From contig NZ_JANLCN010000005.1 of NCBI RefSeq assembly GCF_024979255.1, forward strand, positions 285,498 through 349,497: a DNA stretch of 64,000 nt. The letters are read 5' to 3'. Numbering within the stretch: the first letter of the stretch is position 1; every line of letters starts with the position of its first letter. The DNA is from Herbiconiux moechotypicola (lineage in GTDB: Bacteria > Actinomycetota > Actinomycetes > Actinomycetales > Microbacteriaceae). The position numbers were made by a program, and so were the translations under genes. Positions 28,501-36,038 of this stretch are shown here, one piece after another. Under the pieces are notes generated by a model. It searched no databases. It was not told the DNA's origin and worked only from the letters and a program-made list of their open reading frames with translations.

Positions 28501-28641
28501 GCCGTGTCGTCGGTACCGTCTTCATCCTCTTCACCGCCTTCATCGTCGGCTTCGCTACCGCCCTTGTCGCCGGCTTCGCCGCCGTCCACCGGCGCCACCG
28601 ACTCTGATTCCCGCCACGACGCGAAGGGAGTGCTCCGATGA
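25591..28641 (+). CDS. MMPL/RND exporter fused to a degenerate ABC ATPase-like domain
   Basis: A 1016-residue membrane exporter. Residues 1-710 form the MMPL core: TM1 in the first 35 residues, two large extracytoplasmic loops, and the GLAVGIDYALFILSRHR and LAMDYEVFLVSGMREE repeats with the proton-relay Asp/Tyr. Residues ~750-960 look like an ABC ATPase without its motifs: FTVPRGSVAVMTGETVSRRL where the Walker A should be, AAGHLQVL, ELSPTASALLAV where the signature should be, and VVVVDTGDGE as a Walker B remnant. The tail is Ser/Pro-rich. Start GTG at 25591 with GAGGAG. The stop overlaps the YhgE start (ATGA). Confidence 0.87.
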   Translation: MATLLYRIGRFAYRRAWYVIIGWVLALAALLGGGLALGGQFQESFTIPGTESQQTIDKLENLFPAAAGAGATVVVVAPDGSSVNDDDVTQEITDVSDEIADLGQVASVISPYSEYATNQISEDGTTALIKVQFDGPATDITEATLDALQETGNTLTEEGMQVSYGGEAFQSQEFGLTITEAIGVLFAGVVLFITFGSLLAAGLPLLTALIGVGLSTGGIMAVAFFTPVSSTAPMLAVMIGLAVGIDYALFILSRHRSQLAQGLDPEESAAQSVATAGAAVLFAGITVIIALLGLLVVGIPFLSVMGVGAAFAVLVAVLIAVTLLPAIMGLAKGRLRAKPGSRAARRALAAASHGETDAEGGTHKPSLGGRWVALVMKAPVVFLIAVIGLLGVASIPAFSLDLNLPTAASQPEGSTTRTAYDTVAEKFGPGYNGTVVVVADITQTTDILNVLDEVRTELETVPGVATVGPGLPDETLDTAIFQVIPTTAPDSPETKALVERLREMSAEIDDEYGTPYTVSGQTAVAIDVSNQLTAALLPFGILVVGLSIVLLAMVFRSLAVPIKAALGFVLTIGASFGVTVAVFQWGWAADLLNVHATGPIISFLPILLMAILFGLAMDYEVFLVSGMREEYVKTKDAGRAVRIGFQHGARVVTAAALIMFFVFFAFVPEGEGPIKAIALALAVGVAVDAFLVRMTLVPAVMALLGRRAWYLPRWLDRVLPNVDVEGESLRGHIEEREWAAVQAGHVVAAEELELDGLAASVGFTVPRGSVAVMTGETVSRRLLGAAIAGRIAPAAGHLQVLDRALPSESASVVTRVSLVDLESRRLDEYTAVGDALAERLRLDRPWFKRVPRGTVEALVDRLDRALDGLEGEERVDLHTTLGELSPTASALLAVTLGVADGARVVVVDTGDGEFSRPGTLGFADAVAGVVGSDATLVLGLATAPASLGDGSSVGGRPVARIDLAGVAHPSAVSSVPSSSSSPPSSSASLPPLSPASPPSTGATDSDSRHDAKGVLR

Positions 28642-30935
28642 GCGCCTCGTCATCCGCACCGGCCCCGCGCATCCGGCGCCGCACCAAGATCGCGCTGTTC
28701 GTGCTCGCCACCCTCGCGGTGGTGCTCACACCGCTCGCCGTGAACGGGCTGTTCGCGGGAGCGCTCGCGAACGTCGACACGAACATCACCACCATCCCGG
28801 CGGCGATCGTGAACAACGACGAGATGACCACGACGACCGCGGCCGACGGCACCGAGAGCACGAACTTCGCGGGCCGCGCCGTGGTGACCGAGCTCACCGG
28901 CGGCGACTCCGGGTTCGACTGGACCGTCACGAACTCCGAAGACGCCGCCGCCGGGCTGGCCGAGGGGCGGTACTACGCGGTCATGACGATCCCCGAGAAC
29001 TTCTCCGCCTCGATAGACACGCTCGGCAGCACCGAGCCCGTGCAGGCGCCGATCGACATCCGCACCGACGCCGCGCACGGCTACCTCTCGGGCATCGTCG
29101 CGTCGACCGTCGGCAGCGCCGTGCAGGCCGAGTTCGGGCAGTTCGTCACCGCGCAGGTGGTGAACGGCATCTACACGAGCTTCGGCACGGTGGGCACGAG
29201 CCTCACCGACGCGGCCGACGGCGCCGCGCAGCTCGCCGACGGTGCCGACGGGATCGCCTCGGGGAACGCACAGCTCGCCGACGGCCTCGGGCAGCTCAGC
29301 TCCGGTGCCGCCGAGGCCGCGAGCGGCGGTGCGACCCTCGCCGACGGCCTCGGCCAGCTCTCCACCGGTGCGGCCTCCGCCGGCACCGGCGCCACTCAGC
29401 TCGCCGACGGCCTAGGCCAGCTCTCCGGCGGTGCCGCTTCGGCCGCGTCGGGTGCGACGGCGCTCGCCGGAGGCGTCGGGCAGCTCTCGACCGGGGCCTC
29501 CGACCTGGCCGGCGGGCTCGATGAGTTCAGGGTCGGAGTGCGTGCGTACACCGACGGGGTCTCCCAGCTCGCAGGCGGTCTCGACGCGCTCGCCGAGCAG
29601 ACGACCGGGCTCGGTGACCTGTCGGCGGGCGTCGCGGCCTACACGACGGGTGTCACGGCCTCGGCGCAGGGGGCGCAGCAGCTTGCCGCCGCCGCAGCCG
29701 CCGACCCGACGGTGCCGGCCTACCTGGTGGACGGGCTGGCGCAGCTTTCGGGAGGTCTCACCCAGCTCGACGCGGGAAGTGCGCAGCTCGCTGAAGGCGC
29801 GTCAGGGCTGCCGTTGCTCGAGCAGGGGATTGCCCAGACGGCGTCTGGTGCCGATCAGCTCGCCGACGGAGGCTCGCAGATCGCCGACGGAGCCGATCAG
29901 CTCGCTACCGGCGCCTCCGCTCTCGCAAGCGGGGTTGCGCAGACGGCGACCGGAGCCGACCAGCTCGCGGGCGGCGTGGGGCAGCTCGCGGGTGGGCTGG
30001 CGGAAACGGCGCCCGGGGCGTCGCAGCTGGCGGACGGGGTGAACCAGATTGCAGGTGGGCTCGCGCAGAGTGCGCCGGGGGCCGCGACGCTGGCCGACGG
30101 GGTGAGTCAGCTCGCGACCGGGGTGGCGCAGACCGTGCCCGGGGCGCAGCAGCTCGCCGACGGCGCGACGCAGCTCGGAGACGGGGCGCGTGAGCTCTCC
30201 GACGGGCTGACCAGCGGGGCCGAGCAGCTCACCGCCAACACGCCCACCGACACCGAGCAGGCCGCCGACGTGGTGGCGCAGCCGGTGGCGGTCGACTCGG
30301 TCACCACGAACCAGGTGTCGAACGTGGGCCAGGTGGTGTCGACCATCATGCTGCCCGTCGCCCTGTGGCTGGGCGCCCTCGCCGTGTTCCTGTGGCTGCG
30401 GCCGCTATCGCGGGCCGTGCTCGCTTCGGCGGCCTCCACCGGCCGCCTCACGGCGCGCGTGTTCGTGCGGGCCGCCGCCATCGTGGCGGTGCAGGTGGCG
30501 CTGCTCGTGGCGTTCCTGCACATCGTGCTCGGCGCATCCTGGAGCAGCCTGCCGGCCACGCTCGGGTTCTCCCTCCTCGTGGCGCTCGCCTTCACGGCGC
30601 TGCAGCAACTGCTGCGCACCGCGTTCGGGCGCCTGGGATCGGTGATCTCCCTCGTGCTGCTCGCCCTGCAGCTCGCCGCCACCGGCGGGCTCTACCCGGT
30701 GGAACTGCTGTCGGGGCCGTTCCAGGTGATCAACACGATCAGTCCGCTGAGCTACGCGGTGAACGGCATCCAGACCATCCTCACCGGCGGTGACGCGGCC
30801 GTGGTGGTGCAGGCGTCGCTCGTCATGGTCGGCATCCTCCTGGTGAGCCTCGTGCTCTCGGGTGTCGCGCTAGCACGCCGACGGCGACCCGCCGAGATCG
30901 GGTGGCTCGTGCCGGCGCGTACGATGGAGGCATGA
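28638..30935 (+). CDS. YhgE/Pip domain membrane protein
   Basis: A 765-residue protein: one N-terminal TM (residues ~17-40), an extracytoplasmic region and five C-terminal TMs (~575-760) with an ABC-2-permease-like fold. The middle (~195-540) contains about 30 copies of an approximately 11-residue repeat around QLADG and QLSTGA, predicted to form long helical stalks. Family members (Pip, YhgE, EsaA-like) are linked to export and phage reception. The gene overlaps both neighbours by 4 nt. Pairing with an MMPL carrying a dead ATPase domain suggests a joint exporter. Confidence 0.88.
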   Translation: MSASSSAPAPRIRRRTKIALFVLATLAVVLTPLAVNGLFAGALANVDTNITTIPAAIVNNDEMTTTTAADGTESTNFAGRAVVTELTGGDSGFDWTVTNSEDAAAGLAEGRYYAVMTIPENFSASIDTLGSTEPVQAPIDIRTDAAHGYLSGIVASTVGSAVQAEFGQFVTAQVVNGIYTSFGTVGTSLTDAADGAAQLADGADGIASGNAQLADGLGQLSSGAAEAASGGATLADGLGQLSTGAASAGTGATQLADGLGQLSGGAASAASGATALAGGVGQLSTGASDLAGGLDEFRVGVRAYTDGVSQLAGGLDALAEQTTGLGDLSAGVAAYTTGVTASAQGAQQLAAAAAADPTVPAYLVDGLAQLSGGLTQLDAGSAQLAEGASGLPLLEQGIAQTASGADQLADGGSQIADGADQLATGASALASGVAQTATGADQLAGGVGQLAGGLAETAPGASQLADGVNQIAGGLAQSAPGAATLADGVSQLATGVAQTVPGAQQLADGATQLGDGARELSDGLTSGAEQLTANTPTDTEQAADVVAQPVAVDSVTTNQVSNVGQVVSTIMLPVALWLGALAVFLWLRPLSRAVLASAASTGRLTARVFVRAAAIVAVQVALLVAFLHIVLGASWSSLPATLGFSLLVALAFTALQQLLRTAFGRLGSVISLVLLALQLAATGGLYPVELLSGPFQVINTISPLSYAVNGIQTILTGGDAAVVVQASLVMVGILLVSLVLSGVALARRRRPAEIGWLVPARTMEA

Positions 30936-32170
30936 GTCGGAGCCTGCGATCCGGGTTCCCGTGGACCCTCGTCGTGGGCATCGTCTTCATCGGCTTCATC
31001 CTGCGCGGCCCCATCGTGGCCGTCGCCCCGGTCACCGGCGAGATCAGCGGTGACCTGGGGCTGACGGCCGCTCAGGCGGGCCTCCTCACGAGCCTGCCGG
31101 TGCTCTGCTTCGCCGTCATGACGCCGTTCGCGTCGCTGTTCATCGGCAAGGCCGGGGCCAACCTCGCCACCACGATCGCGATCGTGGGCGTGGGCATCGG
31201 CTCCATCGTGCGGTCGGCCGGCGGCGTGGAGGCCACCTTCGTCGGCACCATCATCATGGGCGCCTTCATCACCATCGGAAACGTGGTGATCCCGGTCATC
31301 ATCCGGCGCGACGTGCCCGAGCAGCGGGTGGGCATCGTCACGGGCGCCTACACGGCGGCCATGAACGTGAGCTCCATGATCACCTCGCTCGCCACCGTGC
31401 CGCTCGCGGCGGTGTTCGGCTGGCGCGGCGCGCTCGCGGCGTGGCTCGGGTTCGTGCTGCTCGCGATCGTCGCGTGGTTCGTGGCGGTGGGGCGGCGCGC
31501 GTTCCACTGGGGTCCCGTGCGGCCCGCGCTCGAGACCGGCGCCGTCGACACCATCGCCATCGACACCCGCGGCATCCCGCTCGCCGCCCCCGAGCCGCGC
31601 ACCTGGCGCAACCTCTCCGCGGTGCTGCTCGCCTTCGCGTTCGCGGGTCAGGCCTTCTCGTACTACGGGCTCACCGCCTGGTTCCCGACGGTGCTCGAAG
31701 ACGAGCTGGGCTACTCGGCGACGGATGCGGGCACGAGCTCGTCGATCTTCCAGATCGCCGCGGTGGTGGGGGCACTGGGGGTGCCGCTTCTGTCGCAGCG
31801 CATCGGCATCCCGCGCACCTTCCTCATCGTGGCCCTGCTCTGGATCACGTTCCCGCTCGGCATGATGCTCGCCCCCGGCGGCTGGCTGGCCTGGGGATTC
31901 CTCGGCGGGGTCGCCCAGGGCGGCGGCATCACCGTGGTGTTCATGCTGGTGGTGCAGCTCTCGCTCACCGGAACCCACGCCAGGCGGCTCTCGGCGATGG
32001 TGCAGGGCGTCGGGTACGCGCTCGGGGCGACCGCTCCCACGCTGGTCGGCGCCGTGCACGACGCCACCGCATCCTGGACCCTCTCCATCGGCGTGGTGCT
32101 CATCGCCACGCTCGTGTTCGCCGTCGCCGGCCTCGCGGGCGCGCTCCGCGCCACGCGGAGAACCTTCTGA
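30932..32170 (+). CDS. MFS transporter, CynX/NimT-like
   Basis: A 412-residue, 12-TM major facilitator. LRGPIVAVAPVTGEISGDLGL followed by AGLLTSLPVLCFAV is characteristic of the cyanate/nitroimidazole (CynX/NimT) group. The start MSRSLRSG overlaps the YhgE stop (ATGA) and has a GGAGG-like site. It is the last gene of the TetR-MMPL-YhgE operon. The substrate is unknown. Confidence 0.87.
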   Translation: MSRSLRSGFPWTLVVGIVFIGFILRGPIVAVAPVTGEISGDLGLTAAQAGLLTSLPVLCFAVMTPFASLFIGKAGANLATTIAIVGVGIGSIVRSAGGVEATFVGTIIMGAFITIGNVVIPVIIRRDVPEQRVGIVTGAYTAAMNVSSMITSLATVPLAAVFGWRGALAAWLGFVLLAIVAWFVAVGRRAFHWGPVRPALETGAVDTIAIDTRGIPLAAPEPRTWRNLSAVLLAFAFAGQAFSYYGLTAWFPTVLEDELGYSATDAGTSSSIFQIAAVVGALGVPLLSQRIGIPRTFLIVALLWITFPLGMMLAPGGWLAWGFLGGVAQGGGITVVFMLVVQLSLTGTHARRLSAMVQGVGYALGATAPTLVGAVHDATASWTLSIGVVLIATLVFAVAGLAGALRATRRTF

Positions 32171-32228
32171 CCCTGCTTCACCCTCGCACGGCGCGCGTGC
32201 TGTCGGTGGCCGGGGATAGGCTCGGAGC

Positions 32229-33155
32229 ATGGACTTCAGGATCTTCACCGAGCCCCAGCAGGGCGCCAGTTACGACGAGTTGTTGGCCGTGGCGAAGGCC
32301 ACCGAAGACCTGGGGTTCGACGCGTTCTTCCGCTCCGACCACTACCTGCGCATGGGCGACGGCGACCCGGGTTACGGGCCGACGGATGCGTGGACGACGC
32401 TGGCCGGGCTCGCTCGCGACACCTCGCGCATCCGGCTGGGCACCCTCGTGTCGTCGGTCACGTACCGGTACCCGGGCATCCTGGCGATCCAGGTGGCGCA
32501 GGTCGACGCGATGTCGGGCGGACGTGTGGAGCTCGGGCTCGGCACCGGCTGGTTCGAGGCCGAGCACAAGGCGTACGGCATCCCGTTCCCGCCGAAGCGG
32601 TTCGGGCTGCTCGAGGAGCAGCTCGAGATCGTCACCGGGCTGTGGAGCACGGAGCGTGGGGAGACCTACTCGTTCTCGGGCGAGCACTACACGCTCGAGA
32701 ACTCGCCGGCGCTGCCGAAGCCCGTGCAGTCGCCCATCCCCGTGCTCGTCGGCGGCAAGGGCGCCTCGCGCACGCCAGCTCTCGCGGCGCGGTTCGCGAC
32801 CGAGTTCAACGCCCCGTTCCCCGACCCGGGCACCATCCCCGGGCTGTTCGAGAACGTGCGGCGGGCCTGTGTGGAGTTCGGGCGCGACCCCGACGAGATC
32901 GTGTACTCGGCGGCGCAGGTGCTGGCGGTGGGCAGTGACGAGGCGTCGTTCGTGAAGCGGGCGGCGGCCATCGGGCGCGAGCCCGCCGAGCTGCGGGTCA
33001 ACGGGCTGGCGGGCACGGTGTCCGAGGTGGTCGACAAGCTGGGGGCGCTGCGCGAGCAGGGTGTGGAGCGGGTGTACCTGCAGGTGCTCGATCTGCACGA
33101 CCTCGATCACCTCGACCTGGTGGCGCGCGAGGTCGTGCCGCAGCTGGGGGAGTGA
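32229..33155 (+). CDS. LLM-class flavin (F420)-dependent oxidoreductase
   Basis: A 308-residue luciferase-like TIM-barrel oxidoreductase. FDAFFRSDHYLRM, GLGTGWFEAEHKAYGIPFPP and PVLVGGKGASRTPALAARFA are typical of F420-dependent actinobacterial members. The substrate is unknown. ATG is 6 nt after TAGGCT (32217-32222). It is coupled to the next gene by a GTGA overlap. Confidence 0.88.
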   Translation: MDFRIFTEPQQGASYDELLAVAKATEDLGFDAFFRSDHYLRMGDGDPGYGPTDAWTTLAGLARDTSRIRLGTLVSSVTYRYPGILAIQVAQVDAMSGGRVELGLGTGWFEAEHKAYGIPFPPKRFGLLEEQLEIVTGLWSTERGETYSFSGEHYTLENSPALPKPVQSPIPVLVGGKGASRTPALAARFATEFNAPFPDPGTIPGLFENVRRACVEFGRDPDEIVYSAAQVLAVGSDEASFVKRAAAIGREPAELRVNGLAGTVSEVVDKLGALREQGVERVYLQVLDLHDLDHLDLVAREVVPQLGE

Positions 33156-33472
33156 GCGCGGTGGCGACCGTGGGCGACGAGGTGCTGTCGGTGTTCGAGT
33201 TCCGGGTGTCGGCGGATGCGGTCGAGTCGGCCCCGGCGATCGTGCGGGAGACCCTCAAGGCCACGCGGTCGCGTCCGGGGTGCCTGGGCGTGGAGGTGAC
33301 GGTCGACGTCGACGACCCCGCGCACTACGTGGTCGCCGAGCGCTGGGAGTCGCTGGCCGCCGACGACGCGTACCGCGCCTGGCGGCAGTCGCCCGAGGGG
33401 GTGTCGCCGCTGCGCCCGATCCTCGCCGGGCCGCCGTCGCTCACCCGGGCGTGGGTGCGCGAGCAGCTCTGA
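33152..33472 (+). CDS. Antibiotic biosynthesis monooxygenase (ABM)-domain protein
   Basis: A 106-residue dimeric alpha+beta barrel (ferredoxin-like) protein. VRETLKATRSRPGCLGVEVTVD and HYVVAERWESLAADDAYRAW are the ABM landmarks. Members act as cofactor-free monooxygenases or simply bind small aromatics. The GTG start overlaps the LLM gene stop, so the two are probably co-produced. Confidence 0.82.
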   Translation: MSAVATVGDEVLSVFEFRVSADAVESAPAIVRETLKATRSRPGCLGVEVTVDVDDPAHYVVAERWESLAADDAYRAWRQSPEGVSPLRPILAGPPSLTRAWVREQL

Positions 33473-33551
33473 TCGTGTAACGTTGGTCGGTCGGCTCTGG
33501 ACACCGCGGCATTCTGCGCGGCTGAACTCGTAGGTCTGGTGGGCCGGTTTC

Positions 33552-33582
33552 CCAGTCAGTGCGCAGAAGCGCTGGTCACTGG
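33552..33582 (+). promoter_or_regulatory. Stem-loop upstream of the DEAD-box helicase gene
   Basis: Outer arms CCAGT / ACTGG enclose CAG(t)GCGC-AGAA-GCGCTG with one bulge. It lies 36 nt before the helicase ATG, upstream of a possible TAACCT -10 (33593-33598). It could be an operator or, if transcription starts further up, an RNA element. Confidence 0.35.
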
Positions 33583-33617
33583 CGAACGTCGCTAACCTCA
33601 CCGTCTTGGAGACAGTC

Positions 33618-36038
33618 ATGCCCAAATCGCCCAAGTCGGGCGGGTACAAGCCCGTCAAGAACTACGAACCCCGCACCCCCGGCAAGGGCGGAGCGAAGGG
33701 TGGCGCCGCCAAGCCCGGCAGCCGCAGCCCGAAGCACCGCGGGTTCCGCCCCGAGGAGGAGCAGGAGGCTCCGCGCAAGCAGCGCTGGAACGCCGACGAC
33801 CGCGCCGCCCGCGGGGGCGACCCTGTGCGCCGGGGCGGCGCTCGCCGCGACGACGACGCGCGAGGTGACTCGCGCAGGGGCGGCGAGCGGGATGCGCGAG
33901 GTGAGCGCGCGGGCGGCGGTGGCCGCTACGGTTCCGGCTCGGGTGAGCGTGATGCGCGTGGCGGCTCTGCCGGTGGGTACGGTCGCGATGCCCGTGGATC
34001 GCGTGGGGGCTCTGCCGGTGGTTACGGTCGTGATGACCGTGGATCGCGTGGGGGCTCTGCCGGTGGTTACGGTCGTGATGACCGTGGATCGCAGGGCGGC
34101 TCGACCGGCGGGTATGGTCGCGATGACCGCGGCTCGCGTGGGGGTTACGAGCGGCCGAGCCGCGAGAACGGCTTCAACCGCAGCGGCCCCGGAGCGGGAC
34201 GCACCCGTGACCGCGACGGCTTCGATCGCGACGATCGTCCTGCACGTGACGATCGCGGCGCGGGCGACCGCAGTGGCTACGATCGCGGCGGTGTCGGGCG
34301 CGGCGGCTACGGCGACCGCGACACCCGTGGTGGCCGCGACGATCGTGGTGGGCGTGCCGGATCGGCCGATCGCACCGACCGCGGTGGCTACGGTGACCGC
34401 GGCGACCGCGCGAGCCGTGGCGGCTTCGGGGGTCGGTCGGACGACGACCGTGGTGGACGTGCCGGATCGGCCGGTCGCGGCGACTACGGCGACCGCGCCG
34501 ACCGCGGTGGGTACGCCGAGCGCGCAGATCGCGGGAGCCGCAGCGGCTGGGACCGCGACGGCGGGCGCGCATCCGGCGGGTACGGTCGCGACGACCGCGC
34601 CGCCGCCCGTGGCCAGCGCGACGACCGCCGGGGCGACCGCGGGTTCGAGCGGGGCGGGTTCGACCGCGGGCGCCCGGAGGGGCGTGAGAAGCCACGCGGC
34701 TACGAGGTCGACGACGTGGTGCTCGAGCGTCTCGAGGCCACGGCCACGCTCGCGGCCGACGTGGAGGGCGTGACCTTCGCCGACCTCGGGCTCGGCGGCA
34801 ACATCGTGAAGGCGCTCGCCGAACTGGGTGCGGAGCAGCCGTTCCCCATCCAGGCCGCGACGATCCCCGAGGTGCTCGCCGCGAAGGACGTGCTCGGCCG
34901 CGGCCGCACAGGTTCGGGCAAGACGATCGCCTTCGGCGCCCCCCTCGTGGAGCGCCTCATGGAGAACGGCGGCGGCAAGAACCGCAAGCCGGGCCGCAAG
35001 CCCCGTGCCCTCATCCTTGCCCCGACCCGAGAGCTCGCCCTGCAGATCGACCGCACGGTGCAGCCGATCGCGCGCTCGGTGGGGCTGTTCACCACGCAGA
35101 TCTACGGCGGTGTCTCGCAGCACCGTCAGGTGGGCGCCCTGCAGCGCGGTGTCGACATCGTGATCGGCACGCCGGGCCGCATCGAAGACCTCATCGAGCA
35201 GCGCAGGCTCGACCTCTCCGAGGTCACCGTCACCGTGCTCGACGAGGCCGACCACATGTGCGACCTCGGGTTCCTCGAGCCGGTGCAGCGCATCCTGCGT
35301 CGCACCGCGCCGAAGGGGCAGAAGCTGCTGTTCTCGGCCACCCTCGACAAGGGTGTGGCGACACTCGTCGACGAGTTCCTCGTCGACCCCGTCGTGCACG
35401 AAGTGGCGGGCGAAGACCAGGCGTCGTCGACCATCGACCACCACGTGCTCGTCGTCGACCACCGCGACAAGGACGCCGTCATCGAGCAGCTCGCCGACCG
35501 CCACGGCAAGACCCTCGTGTTCACCCGCACTCGCGCCTACGCCGAGCGCCTCGCCGACCAGCTCGACGAGGCCGGTCTCGCCTCCACGAGTCTCCACGGC
35601 GACCTCAATCAGGCGCGGCGCACGCGCAACCTGCAGCAGCTCACGAGCGGGCGGGTCGACATCCTGGTGGCGACCGACGTGGCGGCGCGCGGCATCCACG
35701 TCGACGACATCGACCTCGTCATCCAGGCCGACGCTCCGGATGAGTACAAGACGTACCTGCACCGGGCCGGCCGCACAGGGCGCGCGGGCAAGCAGGGCAC
35801 CGTGGTGACGATCGTGCCGCGCTCGCGGCGTCGGCGCATGGAGGAGCTGCTCGACCGGGCCGAGATCGAGGCGGAGTTCGTGCAGGTGGTGCCGGGCGAC
35901 CCGTTCGTGAGCGAGCTGGCGGCGGCCGCGGCGGCGGGCGTGGGCGCCGCGGATGCTGCTGCTTCCGACGCTTCCGTCTCCGTCGACGCTTCCGCCGGCT
36001 CCGACGCTTCCGCTTCCGACGCTTCCGCTGCGGAGTAG
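33618..36038 (+). CDS. DEAD-box RNA helicase with RGG-rich N-terminal region
   Basis: An 806-residue ATP-dependent RNA helicase. Residues ~50-360 are low-complexity Arg/Gly/Asp/Tyr with RGG and GRDDR repeats, likely RNA-binding and phase-separating. The core (~375-750) has Q-motif FPIQ (near 409), GRTGSGKT, APTRELALQ, DEAD (near 543), SAT and HRAGRTGRAG. The C-terminus is Ser/Asp/Ala-rich. ATG at 33618 has GGAG 6 nt upstream; a TTG at 33606, 7 nt after TAACCT, is an alternative leaderless start. Family members remodel rRNA and mRNA structure, often in the cold. In most relatives the RGG region is C-terminal. Confidence 0.92.
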   Translation: MPKSPKSGGYKPVKNYEPRTPGKGGAKGGAAKPGSRSPKHRGFRPEEEQEAPRKQRWNADDRAARGGDPVRRGGARRDDDARGDSRRGGERDARGERAGGGGRYGSGSGERDARGGSAGGYGRDARGSRGGSAGGYGRDDRGSRGGSAGGYGRDDRGSQGGSTGGYGRDDRGSRGGYERPSRENGFNRSGPGAGRTRDRDGFDRDDRPARDDRGAGDRSGYDRGGVGRGGYGDRDTRGGRDDRGGRAGSADRTDRGGYGDRGDRASRGGFGGRSDDDRGGRAGSAGRGDYGDRADRGGYAERADRGSRSGWDRDGGRASGGYGRDDRAAARGQRDDRRGDRGFERGGFDRGRPEGREKPRGYEVDDVVLERLEATATLAADVEGVTFADLGLGGNIVKALAELGAEQPFPIQAATIPEVLAAKDVLGRGRTGSGKTIAFGAPLVERLMENGGGKNRKPGRKPRALILAPTRELALQIDRTVQPIARSVGLFTTQIYGGVSQHRQVGALQRGVDIVIGTPGRIEDLIEQRRLDLSEVTVTVLDEADHMCDLGFLEPVQRILRRTAPKGQKLLFSATLDKGVATLVDEFLVDPVVHEVAGEDQASSTIDHHVLVVDHRDKDAVIEQLADRHGKTLVFTRTRAYAERLADQLDEAGLASTSLHGDLNQARRTRNLQQLTSGRVDILVATDVAARGIHVDDIDLVIQADAPDEYKTYLHRAGRTGRAGKQGTVVTIVPRSRRRRMEELLDRAEIEAEFVQVVPGDPFVSELAAAAAAGVGAADAAASDASVSVDASAGSDASASDASAAE
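33960..34139 (+). repeat. 45-bp tandem repeat inside the helicase gene
   Basis: Four 45-bp units starting at 33960, 34005, 34050 and 34095 encode GGSAGGYGRDDRGSR with small changes. Units 2 and 3 are nearly identical in DNA, which points to recent slippage or recombination. The reading frame is kept because the unit is a multiple of three. Confidence 0.85.

Noticed and set aside
29200..30240. Repeats suggesting a CRISPR or minisatellite array
   Set aside because: They encode the QLADG-type protein repeat of YhgE and vary at the DNA level.
33960..34139. Regularly spaced repeats suggesting CRISPR
   Set aside because: Units are contiguous, in frame and coding, with no unique spacers.
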